64,000 nt of DNA from Bordetella sp. H567. GTDB lineage: Bacteria; Pseudomonadota; Gammaproteobacteria; Burkholderiales; Burkholderiaceae_B. The stretch spans positions 4,910,084 through 4,974,083 of the forward strand of contig NZ_CP012334.1 of assembly GCF_001704295.1 (NCBI RefSeq). Reading direction: 5' to 3'. The position numbers and the translations under genes were made by a program. The notes under the pieces are model-generated. The model was not told where the DNA came from and ran no database searches. It saw only the letters and a program-made list of their open reading frames with translations. Below are positions 1 to 8,620 of this stretch, in pieces (position 1 is the stretch's first letter; each line of letters opens with the position of its first letter).

Positions 1-680
1 GATGTGTCATCGTCCAGTTCGCGCATCCACTGCTCGGCGTGCGTCATGGCGATATCCGCCAGGTCGGCGGGATAGGCCGCATCGGCCTTGCCGCGTATCA
101 GTTCACGCGCCCGGCTCACGCCATAAACGCGGGCGTATATCTCCAGGTCGCCCGCCAGGGCAACGACGAATACACCGAGGGGCACCGCGGCGCCGCGCAG
201 GCCGCCAGGCTGACCGCTGCCGTCCCAGGCCTCGAACACATTGCGCAGGATGTGCTGGGCGTTCCCGGACAAGCGCAACATCGCCGCGACCTGGCCGGAT
301 ACCTCGCAATGGACTTCGGCCAGCGGCCGGATCGCCGCCGCCGCGCCGCCGTGTCGCGCCAGCGGCGCGGACCATCCCGGCCGCATGGCCAGCATGGCCT
401 CGCGGCCCAGGACATCGTCGCCCAGCACGTCCGCGAAACCGGACGCATTGGCCGTGCAGCCGGACCAGCGCAGCAAGCCGGCCTCCTGCACGGCGTGGAC
501 CACGTCGTCGCCCAATCCCGCCGCGCGCGCGATATGGCACGCCAGCCGCGCCACGCGCGGAGAGTGATCCGTCGGCTGGCCCATGCTGAGGTCGCCGATA
601 AAAGCCAATGCCCGTATGCCGTCGAACACCGGCACGGGGTTGCCACGCACATGCATCCGCGCACGCTCCGTATCGCCCAT
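1..680 (-). CDS. HD-domain protein (probable HD/LuxR-type regulator), 3' part cut by window edge
   Basis: An uninterrupted minus-strand frame runs from an ATG at 680 to the window edge (226 complete codons). It reads as a plausible protein containing DLSMGQPTDHSPRVARLACH, followed by helical segments and an AWDGSGQPGG stretch. This resembles the HD/HD-GYP-like N-terminal half of Bordetella-type proteins that often end in a LuxR HTH; that end is outside the window. The longer overlapping frames in this stretch have arginine-rich, shadow-like composition. The frame stays open upstream of 680 for some 30 codons but I saw no better ATG. Whether it is a phosphohydrolase or only a sensor cannot be said; the HD metal ligands are not obvious in this part. 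Confidence 0.6.
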   Translation of the reverse strand, partial: MGDTERARMHVRGNPVPVFDGIRALAFIGDLSMGQPTDHSPRVARLACHIARAAGLGDDVVHAVQEAGLLRWSGCTANASGFADVLGDDVLGREAMLAMRPGWSAPLARHGGAAAAIRPLAEVHCEVSGQVAAMLRLSGNAQHILRNVFEAWDGSGQPGGLRGAAVPLGVFVVALAGDLEIYARVYGVSRARELIRGKADAAYPADLADIAMTHAEQWMRELDDDT

Positions 681-802
681 CGCCGCCTGCCGCGCGGGCG
701 GCTTCGGCCGGGGAGGCGCCGGGATCGGATGTTCATCCGATGCCCTTATTCCGCCCCAAGCCCCAAGCTGGCGTCTCCTGAAACCGCACCGAGGATAGCA
801 CC

Positions 803-1582
803 ATGAAAACCCCCTTCAAGAAATACCTGTCCGCCCTGTTCCTGGGCAGCGCCCTGGCCGCCACCGCCGTCCATGCCGCGCCGCCGCCGCAAGACCTGAA
901 AGGCAAGAACATCGTGCTGGTGCATGGGGCCTTCGCCGATGGCTCCAGCTGGAACAAGGTCATTCCGCTGCTGCAGGCGCGCGGCGCGAACGTCGTGGCC
1001 GTGCAGAACCCGCTGACCTCGCTGCGCGACGACGTCGCGGCCACGCGCCGCGCCATCGACGCGCAGCCGGGGCCGGTCATCCTGGTCGGACATTCCTGGG
1101 GCGGACCGGTCATCACGGAAGCGGGCAACGACGACAAGGTCAAGGCCCTGGTCTATGTTGCCGCCTTCGCGCCGGACAACGGCCAGTCGATCGCCGACCT
1201 GACGCAAGGCGCGCCCGCGCCGGCATGGGCCGCCGAACTGCGCAAGGACGCGGGCGGCTTCCTGACCTTGTCCACGGACGGCATCCTGCACCAGTTCGCG
1301 CAGGACCTGCCGCCGGCATCCGCGCGGCTGGTCGCCGCCACCCAGGGCGCCTGGGCGGAAACGGCCATCGCGGACAAGGTCTCGACCGCGGCCTGGCACA
1401 ACAAGCCGTCCGCCTTCGTCGTCACCGACCAGGATCACATGATCGACCCCCGCCTGCAGGCCAGAATGGCGGCGGCCATCGGCGCGACCGTCACCCACGT
1501 GCCCGCCAGCCATGTCGTCATGCTGAGCCAGCCGGCCGCCGTGGCCGCCGCCATTGCCGCCGAGGCGAAAAAGGCCGATTGA
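803..1582 (+). CDS. secreted alpha/beta-fold hydrolase
   Basis: A 259-residue protein. A Sec signal peptide (MKTPFKKYLSALFLG, cleavage expected after VHA near residue 25) points to the periplasm. The alpha/beta hydrolase core follows: oxyanion-side VLVHGAFADGSSW (about 38-50), nucleophile elbow GHSWGG with Ser98, a candidate acid Asp in VVTDQDH (about 207-212) and His237 in PASHVV. The family includes esterases and related hydrolases; the substrate cannot be read from the sequence. Start: ATG with gagg upstream. It is divergent from the HD protein and 109 nt upstream of the CoA-transferase, so it may belong to the same catabolic module, but this is not shown. Confidence 0.8.
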   Translation: MKTPFKKYLSALFLGSALAATAVHAAPPPQDLKGKNIVLVHGAFADGSSWNKVIPLLQARGANVVAVQNPLTSLRDDVAATRRAIDAQPGPVILVGHSWGGPVITEAGNDDKVKALVYVAAFAPDNGQSIADLTQGAPAPAWAAELRKDAGGFLTLSTDGILHQFAQDLPPASARLVAATQGAWAETAIADKVSTAAWHNKPSAFVVTDQDHMIDPRLQARMAAAIGATVTHVPASHVVMLSQPAAVAAAIAAEAKKAD

Positions 1583-1691
1583 GCGTCCTTTCTCGTTTGC
1601 GGAAACCCCCTTTGGCGAATGCGTCATTCCCCCCGCGTCTCCCCCTGCGGCACACTGTCGCTCCCTGAGTGGCTGTGCGCGGGGAGGAGAT

Positions 1692-2885
1692 ATGGCACGA
1701 CAAATACTCGCGGGCATCCGCGTGCTGGAACTGGGGCAGCTGATCGCCGGCCCCTTCGCGGCGAAGACGCTGGCCGACTTCGGCGCCCAGGTCATCAAGA
1801 TCGAACCCCCGATCGTGGGCGACCCGCTGCGCAAATGGCGGATGCTGCACGAAGGCACGTCCGTCTGGTGGGAAGCGCAGTCACGCAACAAGCAGTCGGT
1901 CTGCGTGGACCTGCGCCAGCCGGAAGGCCAGGACATCGTGCGCCTGCTGGCCGCCGAGGCCGACGTGCTGATCGAGAATTTCCGGCCGGGCACCATGGAG
2001 AAATGGGGCCTGTCCTGGGAAACGCTGCACGCCCTGAATCCGCGCCTGATCATGCTGCGCATCTCCGGCTATGGCCAGACCGGCCCGAAGTCCGGTGAAC
2101 CGGGCTTTGCCGCGATCGGCGAAGCCATGGCCGGCCTGCGCTACCTGAACGGCGAGCCGGGCCGCGCGCCGGTGCGCGCCGGGCTGTCGCTGGGCGACAC
2201 CATCGCCGGCCTGCATGGCGCGCTGGGCGTGCTGCTGGCCCTGTACGAGCGCGACGCCCGCGGCGGCACCGGGCAGGTGATCGACGCGGCGCTGTACGAA
2301 AGCATTTTCAACCTGACCGAAAGCCTGTTGCCCGAATATTCCGTATTCGGCGCCGTGCGCGAGCCCGCCGGCGCGGCGCTGCCGGGCATCGCGCCGTCCA
2401 ACGCCTACCCCTGCCAGGACGGCTACGTCCTGATCGCCGGCAACGGCGACGGCATTTATACGCGGCTGATGTCGCGCATCGGCCGCGAAGACCTGGCGCG
2501 CGATCCCGCGCTGGCGCGCAACGACGGCCGCGTCGCCCGCGTGGCGGAAATCGATGCGGCGATCGGCGGGTGGACGCAAACGCGCACCATCGACCAGGTA
2601 CTGGACGGCATGCGCGAAGCCGGCGTGCCCGCAGGGCGCATCTACAGCATCGCCGACATCGCGCAAGACCCGCATTACCGTGCCCGCAAGGCCATCGTGA
2701 CGGTGGAGGCCGCCAGCGGCATCGCCGTGGAAATGCCGGCCGTCTTCCCGCTGCTGTCGGACAATCCGGGCGCGGTGCGCGAGCGCGCGCCCACGCTGGG
2801 CGAGGACACCGAAACGGTATTGCGCGAAGCCGGCGTGGACGAAGAACGCCTGGCCGTGCTGCGAGTCGCGGGCGTTATCGCATAG
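1692..2885 (+). CDS. CaiB/BaiF-family (class III) CoA-transferase
   Basis: 397 residues, the usual length for class III CoA-transferases, which move CoA between carboxylic acids through an aspartyl-CoA thioester. The N-terminus LAGIRVLELGQLIAGPFAA and ENFRPGTMEKWGL (about 95-107) are family hallmarks. Asp169 in LSLGDTIAGLHG is at the position of the catalytic Asp of formyl-CoA transferase. I chose ATG 1692 because ggggaggaga sits just upstream; the open frame extends further 5' but lies over the end of the preceding gene. The Bug receptor downstream suggests uptake and CoA activation of an organic acid (inference). Substrate unknown. Confidence 0.88.
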   Translation: MARQILAGIRVLELGQLIAGPFAAKTLADFGAQVIKIEPPIVGDPLRKWRMLHEGTSVWWEAQSRNKQSVCVDLRQPEGQDIVRLLAAEADVLIENFRPGTMEKWGLSWETLHALNPRLIMLRISGYGQTGPKSGEPGFAAIGEAMAGLRYLNGEPGRAPVRAGLSLGDTIAGLHGALGVLLALYERDARGGTGQVIDAALYESIFNLTESLLPEYSVFGAVREPAGAALPGIAPSNAYPCQDGYVLIAGNGDGIYTRLMSRIGREDLARDPALARNDGRVARVAEIDAAIGGWTQTRTIDQVLDGMREAGVPAGRIYSIADIAQDPHYRARKAIVTVEAASGIAVEMPAVFPLLSDNPGAVRERAPTLGEDTETVLREAGVDEERLAVLRVAGVIA

Positions 2886-2910
2886 CACGGCGATATCGCA
2901 AGCGGGATAC

Positions 2911-3035
2911 CGAACCGCGCATCACGTTTCATCGAACCGGCAACGCAGTACGTGACAACGCACCACCGCTCACCGAACCGGCAACGCAGCACCTGACCAC
3001 GCATCAACGCATTACCGAACCGGCAACGCAGCACT
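2911..3035. repeat. short tandem repeats before a Bug gene
   Basis: Three copies of cgaaccggcaacgcag lie at 2933-2948, 2974-2989 and 3016-3031, giving units of 41 and 42 nt whose remaining bases are less well kept. A degenerate fourth copy (cgaaccgcgc) is at 2911. They fill the 187-nt gap between the CoA-transferase stop and the receptor start. No hairpin with a T-tract is visible. Confidence 0.75.
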
Positions 3036-3072
3036 GCCATCATTTCGCACAACAAAGAACGGAGACATTGAC

Positions 3073-4065
3073 ATGCATGCCCGCTATCTGACCCATCCCC
3101 TGCGCCGCCTGATGGCGGCCGCCGGCCTTTGCGCGCTGGCCGCCGCGCCGCTGGCCGCCGGCGCCGCCTATCCCGACCACCCCATCACGCTGATCGTTTC
3201 GGCCGCGCCGGGCGGCACCACCGACATCGCGGCGCGCCTGATCGCCCAGCCGCTGGCGAAGGCACTGGGGCAAGCGGTCGTCGTGGAAAACAAGCCGGGC
3301 GCCTCCGGCAGCATCGCGGCGCAGGCCGTCAGCCGCGCCGCCCCGGACGGCTACACCCTGCTGCTGCAGTACTCGGGCTACCAGGTCATCACGCCGCTGA
3401 TCACCCCGGGCCTCACCTGGGATCCCATCAAGTCCTTTACGCCCATCGCCAACGTGCTGTCCGCGCCGCAGGTCGTCGTGGTGCGCCCCAGCCTGCCCAT
3501 CAAATCGCTGAAGGAGCTGGTGGACTACGCCAAGGCCCATCCCGGTGAACTGAACTACGCATCGTCGGGCAACGGCTCGCTGCAGCAGGTCGCCACGGAG
3601 CTGCTGAACCAGATGGCGGGCATCAAGACCACGCACATCCCGTACAAGGGCACGGGCCCGGCCATGGCCGACCTGCTGAGCGGCTCGGTCGACATGACCA
3701 TCACCACGCCGCCGCCGCTGCTGGGCCAGATCGCGGCGGGCAAGCTGCGCCCCCTGGCCGTTACCGGCAAGGCGCGCCTGGAATCGCTGCCCAATGTGCC
3801 GACCGCCGCCGAAGCCGGCTATCCCGACCTGATCGTCTCATCCTGGTTCGCGATGTATGCGCCGGCCAATACGCCCAAGGGCGTGGTCGACAAGCTGGCT
3901 GGCGAGATCGACAAGATCATGAAAACGGAGGAATTCCGCAAGAAGGCCGCCGAACAGGGCGCCGAGGCGGAATTCATGGGCCCCGAGCAGCTTGGCAAGT
4001 ACACGCAGGACGAACTGGTGCGCTACAAGGACGTCGTCGAAAAGGCCAACATCAAGGCCAACTGA
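3073..4065 (+). CDS. Bug-family tripartite tricarboxylate transporter receptor
   Basis: A 330-residue periplasmic solute-binding protein. A signal peptide (LRRLMAAAGLCALAAAPLAAG) is followed by the Bug signature: YPDHPITLIVSAAPGG, then TDIAARLIAQPL and VVVENKPGASG. Later family landmarks are IPYKGTGPAMADLLSG (about 193-208) and LESLPNVPTAAEAG. Bug receptors bind carboxylates and related small acids for TctAB-type membrane partners, but no tctA/tctB gene lies in this window. The gene follows the CoA-transferase on the same strand and ends at a strong intrinsic terminator. Ligand unknown. Confidence 0.9.
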   Translation: MHARYLTHPLRRLMAAAGLCALAAAPLAAGAAYPDHPITLIVSAAPGGTTDIAARLIAQPLAKALGQAVVVENKPGASGSIAAQAVSRAAPDGYTLLLQYSGYQVITPLITPGLTWDPIKSFTPIANVLSAPQVVVVRPSLPIKSLKELVDYAKAHPGELNYASSGNGSLQQVATELLNQMAGIKTTHIPYKGTGPAMADLLSGSVDMTITTPPPLLGQIAAGKLRPLAVTGKARLESLPNVPTAAEAGYPDLIVSSWFAMYAPANTPKGVVDKLAGEIDKIMKTEEFRKKAAEQGAEAEFMGPEQLGKYTQDELVRYKDVVEKANIKAN

Positions 4066-4123
4066 TCGCGGCTGGAAGGCCAACGTCAGCCTATGTGACG
4101 ACGGGGCGGCACGCCCCGATGCC

Positions 4124-4156
4124 AGCCCGGGAGGCAACGCCGCCCGGGCTTTTTTT
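4124..4156 (+). terminator. intrinsic terminator after the Bug gene
   Basis: Arms agcccggg (4124-4131) and cccgggct (4143-4150) form an 8-bp GC-rich stem, followed directly by a run of T (4151-4156). It lies 58 nt past the receptor stop, between convergent genes, and closes the CoA-transferase/Bug unit. Confidence 0.85.
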
Positions 4157-4202
4157 CGTTCCGTGCCGTGGCTCCAGCGCGCGGGAACGAGCCGCGCCAG
4201 CC

Positions 4203-5123
4203 CTATCCCTGATGTTCTCCCACGACACTGCGCAGACTATCCAGCGCCATTTCGACGGCCGCGGGCTGGAAGGTTTCCTGCCGCCAATACATCGCCACCG
4301 CGCCGAAGCCGGACAGCCGGATCGGCAGGATGCGCATCACCCTCATGTGCGTGAAGCGCAGCGCCGCGCGGTGCGAAGCCACGCCGATCAGGTCGCTATT
4401 GCTGATCAGGGTCAGGTTGACGGTGACTGAATTCGATTCCACGTGGTCGGCCGGCATGGCCTTGCCCGCGGCCGCCAAGGCGGTATCCAGCGCATTGCGG
4501 ATCGGCGTTCCCTTGGGCCAGACGATCCAGCGATAAGCCATCAAGTCTTCCCAGGTGATGCGGGACAGGCCGAACACCGGATGGCGCGGACGCGCCACCA
4601 TGTGCACCGGCTCGAGGTATAGCGATTCGGACAGGATGGCGGGGTCATGATGCTCCGGCGCGGACCGGCCGACGACGATATCCAGTTCGCCCTGCGCCAG
4701 CTGGGCCAGCAGATGGTCCATGGTGGATTCGACCAGCTTCACGCGCGCCTGCGGCATGCGTTCCAGCAGCCGCATGACCGCCAGCGGCACCGTGTCGGAG
4801 GCCGAGGCGCCGGACGCGCCGATCACCACGCGCCCGCCGCCGCCCTGGCGCAACGCCGCCATATCGCCGCTGGCGCGCTCCAGCTGGGCATCGATGCGCT
4901 GGGCGTGGGCGATCAGGGCCTCGCCATACGGCGTGGGGCGCAAGCCGCGCGCGTGCCGCTCGAACAGCGGCAGGCCGATATCGTCCTCCAGGTCTTTCAG
5001 CCATTTCGACAGGCCGGGCTGCGTGGTGTTCAGCATGGCCGCGGAGTGGCTGATGTTGCGCGTCTGCGCCAGGCTGAGCAGCATCTTCAGGTTGCGCAGG
5101 CGCAGCCGGTAGGTCCAGTCCAT
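4203..5123 (-). CDS. LysR-family transcriptional regulator
   Basis: 306 residues with an N-terminal winged HTH (about 5-64: [20 protein letters not shown] then [17 protein letters not shown]) and a C-terminal effector-binding domain, the normal LysR layout. It is transcribed divergently from the gentisate dioxygenase operon across a 178-nt AT-rich spacer. That is the standard arrangement for a LysR activator of an aromatic catabolic operon, such as mhbR and nagR. I infer it controls the genes at 5302-10242, probably in response to a pathway acid. Inducer unknown. Confidence 0.88.
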   Translation of the reverse strand: MDWTYRLRLRNLKMLLSLAQTRNISHSAAMLNTTQPGLSKWLKDLEDDIGLPLFERHARGLRPTPYGEALIAHAQRIDAQLERASGDMAALRQGGGGRVVIGASGASASDTVPLAVMRLLERMPQARVKLVESTMDHLLAQLAQGELDIVVGRSAPEHHDPAILSESLYLEPVHMVARPRHPVFGLSRITWEDLMAYRWIVWPKGTPIRNALDTALAAAGKAMPADHVESNSVTVNLTLISNSDLIGVASHRAALRFTHMRVMRILPIRLSGFGAVAMYWRQETFQPAAVEMALDSLRSVVGEHQG

Positions 5124-5301
5124 GGATGTCTCGATGCCGGCGGAACCTGGCCCGGCCGCCGCCGCGCGGGCGATCCGTCAGCCTCGCGGCGGGCCGTCGC
5201 CCGTCAGCCATATGGTTTTAAGTATGGTTAATAAGATAATTTCATTTCTGAAGACATATCGCCGCTCACATAATACGCAAAAACGTCAAGGAGACAAGGC
5301 C
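5124..5301. promoter_or_regulatory. divergent promoter region, LysR / gentisate operon
   Basis: The half next to the operon (about 5212-5290) is clearly AT-rich against its GC-rich surroundings, as expected of LysR-controlled intergenic regions. A cataat hexamer at 5269-5274 with a weak ttctga 17 nt upstream is a possible promoter for the operon. A ribosome binding site, caaggagac, lies at 5287-5295. The exact LysR box is not assigned. Confidence 0.5.
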
Positions 5302-6354
5302 ATGGCAGAAGGAACATCAACCCGCGCCGACCGCGCCGCCTACTACGAGCGCATCGCCCGCAAGAACATGGCGCCGCTGTGGGAATCCCTGCACAACCTG
5401 GTTCCCCGCACGCCGCAGCCGCGCTGCGTCCCGGCCATCTGGCGCTACAACGACGTGCGCGCCGACGTGATGGAAGCCGGCTCGCTGATCACCGCCGAAG
5501 AAGCCGTGCGCCGCGTCCTGATTCTGGAAAACCCCGGCCTGCCGGGCCAGGCCAGCATCACCCAGACGCTGTACGCCGGCCTGCAGCTTATCCTGCCCGG
5601 CGAAATCGCCCCCAGCCATCGCCACACGCAATCGGCGCTGCGCTTCATCGTGGAAGGCGCCGGCGCGTATACCGCGGTCAACGGCGAACGCACCACCATG
5701 CACCCGGGCGACTTCATCATCACCCCCTCGTGGACCTTCCACGACCACGGCAATATCGAAGCGGCCGAAGGCGGCGAACCGGTGGTCTGGCTGGACGGCC
5801 TGGATATTCCGCTGCTGCGCATGCTGGACGCCGGCTTCGCCGAGAACTATCCCGCATCCACGCAGCCGGTGACGCGGCACGAAGGTGACAGCTTCGCCCG
5901 CTTCGGCAACAACATGGCGCCCGTGCGGCACGTGCCCGCGAACGGTAATTCGCCCATCTTCAACTATCCCTATGAACGCAGCCGCGAGGCCCTGGACCAG
6001 CTGTATCGCTTCGGCGAACTGGACGCCTGGGACGGCGTGAAGCTGCGCTATGTAAATCCCGCGACCGGCGGCTATCCCATGCCGACCATGGCGACCTTCA
6101 TGCAGTTCCTGCCCGCCGGCTTCCAGGGCAAGACCTATCGCAGCACGGATTCGACCGTCTATTCGGTGGTGGAAGGCCGCGGCACGGCGCGCGTCGGCGA
6201 CCAGGAATTCCATTTCGGCCCGCGCGATGTGTTCGTCGCGCCGTCGTGGCAGCCGGTGCAGCTGGCCGCCATGGACGACGCGATCCTGTTCAGCTATTCC
6301 GACCGTCCGGTGCAAGCGGCCCTGGGCCTGCTGCGGGAAGAACGGGAAGAGTAG
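5302..6354 (+). CDS. gtdA: gentisate 1,2-dioxygenase
   Basis: A 350-residue bicupin protein, the normal length for gentisate 1,2-dioxygenase, which opens gentisate to maleylpyruvate using Fe(II). The first cupin carries [16 protein letters not shown] with His106 and His108, followed by [10 protein letters not shown] (about 141-150), which supplies the third ligand. A second, degenerate cupin lies near 275-310 ([20 protein letters not shown]). ATG 5302 was chosen for the aaggag seven bases upstream; the frame extends further 5' only through the AT-rich promoter. It is the first gene of the operon, followed by the hydrolase, hydroxylase and isomerase expected of the gentisate route. Confidence 0.9.
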   Translation: MAEGTSTRADRAAYYERIARKNMAPLWESLHNLVPRTPQPRCVPAIWRYNDVRADVMEAGSLITAEEAVRRVLILENPGLPGQASITQTLYAGLQLILPGEIAPSHRHTQSALRFIVEGAGAYTAVNGERTTMHPGDFIITPSWTFHDHGNIEAAEGGEPVVWLDGLDIPLLRMLDAGFAENYPASTQPVTRHEGDSFARFGNNMAPVRHVPANGNSPIFNYPYERSREALDQLYRFGELDAWDGVKLRYVNPATGGYPMPTMATFMQFLPAGFQGKTYRSTDSTVYSVVEGRGTARVGDQEFHFGPRDVFVAPSWQPVQLAAMDDAILFSYSDRPVQAALGLLREEREE

Positions 6355-6364
6355 GAAAAGGCCC

Positions 6365-6553
6365 ACCCCCGAAGCGCTTCGCGCTTCCCCCTCAAGGGGG
6401 CGACGCCAGAGGACCGGCGGAGCCGGATCCTCGGCGTCCCCGGTCGGGCCAGACCGGTGGATGTTCGCCGCAGTCGCGCTTGAAGGGTCGACGCGAGCGA
6501 GCGGGAGAGCCGGGTCGGCGGCGTTCCGGGTGGGTCCGAGTTTGTTTCATGCG
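6365..6553. repeat. GAAGCGCTTC-type intergenic repeat, degenerate double copy
   Basis: Starts with cccccgaagcgcttcgcgct, then cccctcaagggg and ccggcggagccgg, all small palindromes. A second, more worn unit follows from about 6474 and ends gtttcatgcgac. The same family occurs at 40075-40408 (three copies) and 42803-42905 (inverted). It fills most of the 251-nt gap between the dioxygenase and the hydrolase. Confidence 0.85.
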
Positions 6554-6605
6554 ACGGTGAATCGTCGTCCGTTTTCTGTTCTTTGCCAACAAAGGCTTTT
6601 TGCAA

Positions 6606-7304
6606 ATGCCCTACGTCTTTGCCCCGCCGGCGACTGTCGCCGTGCCCGTCGCCGGAACCGGCGACAGCTTTCCCGTGCGCCGCGTGTACTGCGTGGGCCG
6701 CAACTACGCCGCCCATGCGCGCGAAATGGGCTTCGATCCCGACCGCGAACCGCCGTTCTTCTTCTGCAAGCCGGCCGACGCGGTGATGCCGGTGGCGGAA
6801 GGTGAAACGCTGGACCTGCCCTACCCCACGGAAACGTCCAACTACCATTACGAGATCGAGTTGGTCGCGGCCATCGGCAAGCCCGGTGCGAACATCGCGG
6901 TGGGCGATGCGCTGGGCCATGTGCACAGCTACGCCGTCGGCCTGGACATGACGCGCCGCGACCTGCAGATGAAGATGCGCGAAGCCGGTCGCCCCTGGGA
7001 ACTGGGCAAGGCCTTCGACGACAGTGCGCCCATCGGCCCGCTGCATCCGGTCAGCGCCAAGGGGCATTTCGAGCAAGCCGGCATCTGGTTGAAGGTGAAC
7101 GGCCAGGACAAGCAGCGCAGCGACACCTCCAAGCTGATCTGGTCGGTGGCCGCGACCATCAGCTATCTGTCGCGCTACTTCCGCCTGGAAGCGGGCGATC
7201 TCATCTACACCGGCACGCCGGAAGGCGTGGGGCCGGTGATCAAGGGCGACCTCATGGAAGGCGGGGTCGAGGGACTGGGCACCTTGCGCGCACGGGTGGT
7301 GTAA
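6606..7304 (+). CDS. fumarylacetoacetate hydrolase family protein, probable fumarylpyruvate hydrolase
   Basis: 232 residues, matching the short NagK/FAHD1-type members of the FAH family. CVGRNYAAHAREMG (about 29-42) is the family opening. Metal ligands are visible as Glu83 and Glu85 in YHYEIELVAAIG and Asp114 in VGLDMTRRDLQ. In the gentisate pathway this enzyme splits fumarylpyruvate to fumarate and pyruvate, which fits its place between ring-cleavage dioxygenase and hydroxylase. ATG 6606 was preferred over a TTG two codons upstream. A repeat element separates it from the dioxygenase. Confidence 0.87.
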   Translation: MPYVFAPPATVAVPVAGTGDSFPVRRVYCVGRNYAAHAREMGFDPDREPPFFFCKPADAVMPVAEGETLDLPYPTETSNYHYEIELVAAIGKPGANIAVGDALGHVHSYAVGLDMTRRDLQMKMREAGRPWELGKAFDDSAPIGPLHPVSAKGHFEQAGIWLKVNGQDKQRSDTSKLIWSVAATISYLSRYFRLEAGDLIYTGTPEGVGPVIKGDLMEGGVEGLGTLRARVV

Positions 7305-7307
7305 GCC

Positions 7308-8564
7308 ATGAAAGATACCGACGTCATTATCGTGGGCGCGGGCGTGGGCGGGCTGGTGCTGGCCCTGAGCCTGCACCAGGCCGGCATCGCCTGCCGGGTG
7401 TACGAAGCCGTTCCGGAAATCAAGCCGCTGGGCGTGGGCATCAACCTGCTGCCGCACGCGGCGCGCGAGCTGGACGAACTGGGCTTGCTGCCGACGCTGG
7501 ACAAGCTGGGCGTGCACACCAAGGAATCGATCTTCTTCACGCGCCACGGCCAGTTCATCTACAGCGAACCCGCGGGCAAGGCGGCCGGCTATGCCTGGCC
7601 GCAATACTCCATCCACCGCGGCGACCTGCAGATGGCGCTGCTGGATGCCGTGCGCCAGCGCCTGGGCGCCGAGAGCATCCTGGCCGACCACCGCGCCGTG
7701 CGTGTCGAGCAGGACGCCGACGGCGTCACCGTGCACATGACCGATAGCGCCGGCACGCCGCGTCCGGCCGTGCGCGGCGCCATCGTCGTCGGCTGCGACG
7801 GCATCCACTCGGCACTGCGCAAGCAGCTGTATCCCAACGAAGGCGCGCCGCGCTATTCCGGCGTGAACATGTGGCGCGGCGTCACGCGCTGCAAGCCCTT
7901 CCTGAGCGGCGGCAGCATGGTCCGCGCCGGTTGGCTGTCGATCGGCAAGATGGTGATCTATCCCATCCAAAACAACATCGACGCGGAAGGCAACCAGCTC
8001 GTGAACTGGGTCGCCGAGATCGAATCGGCCGAACCCGCGGTGCGCGACTGGACCCGCCAGGGCCGCCTGGAGGACTTCTTCCCGGCCTTCGCCGACTGGC
8101 ATTTCGACTGGCTGGATGTGGCCGCGCTGATCCAGAACGCCGACTCGGTGCTGGAATACCCCATGGTCGACCAGGACCCGCTGCCTACCTGGACGCAAGG
8201 CCGCATGACCCTGCTGGGCGATGCCGCGCACCCCATGGTGCCGCGCGGCTCCAACGGCGCCGGTCAAGCCATCATCGACGCACGCTTCCTGGCCGGCCAG
8301 CTGAAGAAGCAGGGCCTGGTTCCCGCGGCGCTGCAGGAGTACGACCGAGCCCGCGTCGCCGCCACCACCAAGGTCGTGCTGACCAACCGCAGCAATCCGC
8401 CGGACGCCATCCTGCGCGAAGCCTACGAGCGTTCGCACGACCAGCGCTTCGAACGCATCGAGGACGTCATCAGCCGCGAAGAACTGCAGGCCATTTCCGA
8501 TCGCTACAAGCAAGTGGCCGGCTTCGATCCCGCAACGCTGACATCGCGGCCGTCCTTCCTCTGA
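7308..8564 (+). CDS. FAD-dependent aromatic hydroxylase (PhzS-like flavin monooxygenase)
   Basis: 418 residues with the group A flavoprotein monooxygenase plan: GAGVGG (about 9-14) for the ADP of FAD, RPLGVGIN-like PLGVGINLLPHAAREL (about 43-58), DG motif VGCDGIHSALRKQL and the GD motif LLGDAAHPMVPRGSNGAG. QYSIHRGDLQMALLDAV and LEYPMVDQDPLP look closer to PhzS-like flavin-dependent oxidoreductases than to classical 3-hydroxybenzoate 6-hydroxylases. Only 3 nt separate it from the hydrolase, and gentisate dioxygenase is in the same operon. It therefore probably hydroxylates a hydroxybenzoate or analogue to gentisate (inference). Substrate not provable here. Confidence 0.83.
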   Translation: MKDTDVIIVGAGVGGLVLALSLHQAGIACRVYEAVPEIKPLGVGINLLPHAARELDELGLLPTLDKLGVHTKESIFFTRHGQFIYSEPAGKAAGYAWPQYSIHRGDLQMALLDAVRQRLGAESILADHRAVRVEQDADGVTVHMTDSAGTPRPAVRGAIVVGCDGIHSALRKQLYPNEGAPRYSGVNMWRGVTRCKPFLSGGSMVRAGWLSIGKMVIYPIQNNIDAEGNQLVNWVAEIESAEPAVRDWTRQGRLEDFFPAFADWHFDWLDVAALIQNADSVLEYPMVDQDPLPTWTQGRMTLLGDAAHPMVPRGSNGAGQAIIDARFLAGQLKKQGLVPAALQEYDRARVAATTKVVLTNRSNPPDAILREAYERSHDQRFERIEDVISREELQAISDRYKQVAGFDPATLTSRPSFL

Positions 8565-8620
8565 TCCGGCAGTACCACCCATCGGGCGCGGCGCGAACGC
8601 CGCGTCCGCAAGGAGACAAC

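Noticed and set aside
103-736. 145- and 206-residue minus-strand frames at the left edge
   Set aside because: They are Arg/Pro-rich out-of-frame readings of the HD-domain gene, whose true frame stays open from 680 to the window edge.
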